In this document: positions 63,889 through 64,000 of the stretch, piece by piece
Position numbering within the stretch: the stretch's first letter is position 1
Layout: the number at the start of each line of letters is the position of its first letter
Translations under genes and position numbers: made by a program
Origin: Candidatus Poribacteria bacterium
GTDB taxonomy: Bacteria; Poribacteria; WGA-4E; WGA-3G
Assembly (NCBI GenBank): GCA_022394755.1
Contig: JAGFCA010000075.1
Span: 1-64,000, forward strand
DNA length: 64,000 nt
Direction of reading: 5' to 3'
Notes under the pieces: model-generated
What the model was told of the DNA's origin: nothing
Databases searched by the model: none
The model's input: only the letters and a program-made list of their open reading frames with translations

Positions 63889-64000
63889 ATGCAAGGTGGG
63901 ATAGAACAGTCGATGGGTGAAAAGATGGTTCTTAGTTTTGGACCACAGCACCCTGCAACCCACGGAACCCTCAGAATCGTTTTAGAACTTGACGGTGAAT
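63889..64000 (+). CDS. nuoD: Complex I subunit NuoD, second operon, cut by window end
   Basis: Start of the gene only. ATG with AAAAGGAG 6 nt upstream; [20 protein letters not shown] is the typical NuoD start. It follows sodC by 169 bp, in which no gene is seen. Confidence 0.93.
   Translation, partial: MQGGIEQSMGEKMVLSFGPQHPATHGTLRIVLELDGE

Overview
The window is AT-rich DNA from a Gram-negative bacterium: it has an LptE-like lipoprotein, several other lipoproteins and a periplasmic Cu/Zn superoxide dismutase. The gene mix (phytanoyl-CoA dioxygenase-like proteins, enolase-superfamily enzyme, amidohydrolase, DUF255 protein, palindromic repeats) resembles Poribacteria or Planctomycetes-type genomes. 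That taxonomic guess is an inference and is weak.

Layout. (1) 1-13485, minus strand: a CRISPR array open at the left edge (15 complete 37-nt repeats plus one cut by the edge), its leader, and a type I-D cas operon. In transcription order the genes are cas10d, csc2, csc1, cas3', cas6, a cas4-cas1 fusion and cas2. Upstream lie a helix-hairpin-helix protein and a WYL regulator. A tandem structured RNA with its own plus-strand promoter sits between cas10d and the HhH gene. cas10d and the HhH gene share a promoter/operator motif at identical spacing. (2) 13486-14900: small unknown genes and a noncoding stretch rich in inverted repeats. One gene is damaged by a 20-bp tandem duplication and probably a frameshift. 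(3) 15142-20199: purD, a RelA-type zinc-finger/winged-helix protein, a VWA protein, an SDR, a LarE-tail-like protein and a PHP phosphoesterase. (4) 20449-32151: an 11-subunit complex I operon (nuoABCDHIJKLMN, no EFG) with an extra membrane protein gene and an enlarged NuoI. (5) 32214-41765: tRNA-Gln(CTG) and assorted metabolic genes, one of them a frameshifted dioxygenase. (6) 41766-47817: a large intergenic region with a MITE-like element, then rpsO-pnp and envelope lipoproteins. (7) 47899-55153: an amidohydrolase and the glycine cleavage genes gcvT, gcvH and gcvP, interrupted by a decayed protease-TPR gene. (8) 55502-61361: trkA, a duplicated pair of unknown genes, a second MITE-like copy, trkH, pdxH and two small genes. 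(9) 61706-64000: the start of a second complex I operon (nuoA, B, C, then sodC, then nuoD cut by the edge).

How the parts relate. The CRISPR block is self-contained, with interference, adaptation, processing and probably its own regulation. The rest is mainly core energy metabolism, one-carbon metabolism and RNA turnover, with three visibly damaged genes and dispersed repeats lying just upstream of housekeeping promoters. The items most worth following are the tandem structured RNA inside the CRISPR locus, the shared operator, the Cas4-Cas1 fusion in a type I-D setting, the paired MITE-like elements and the enlarged NuoI.
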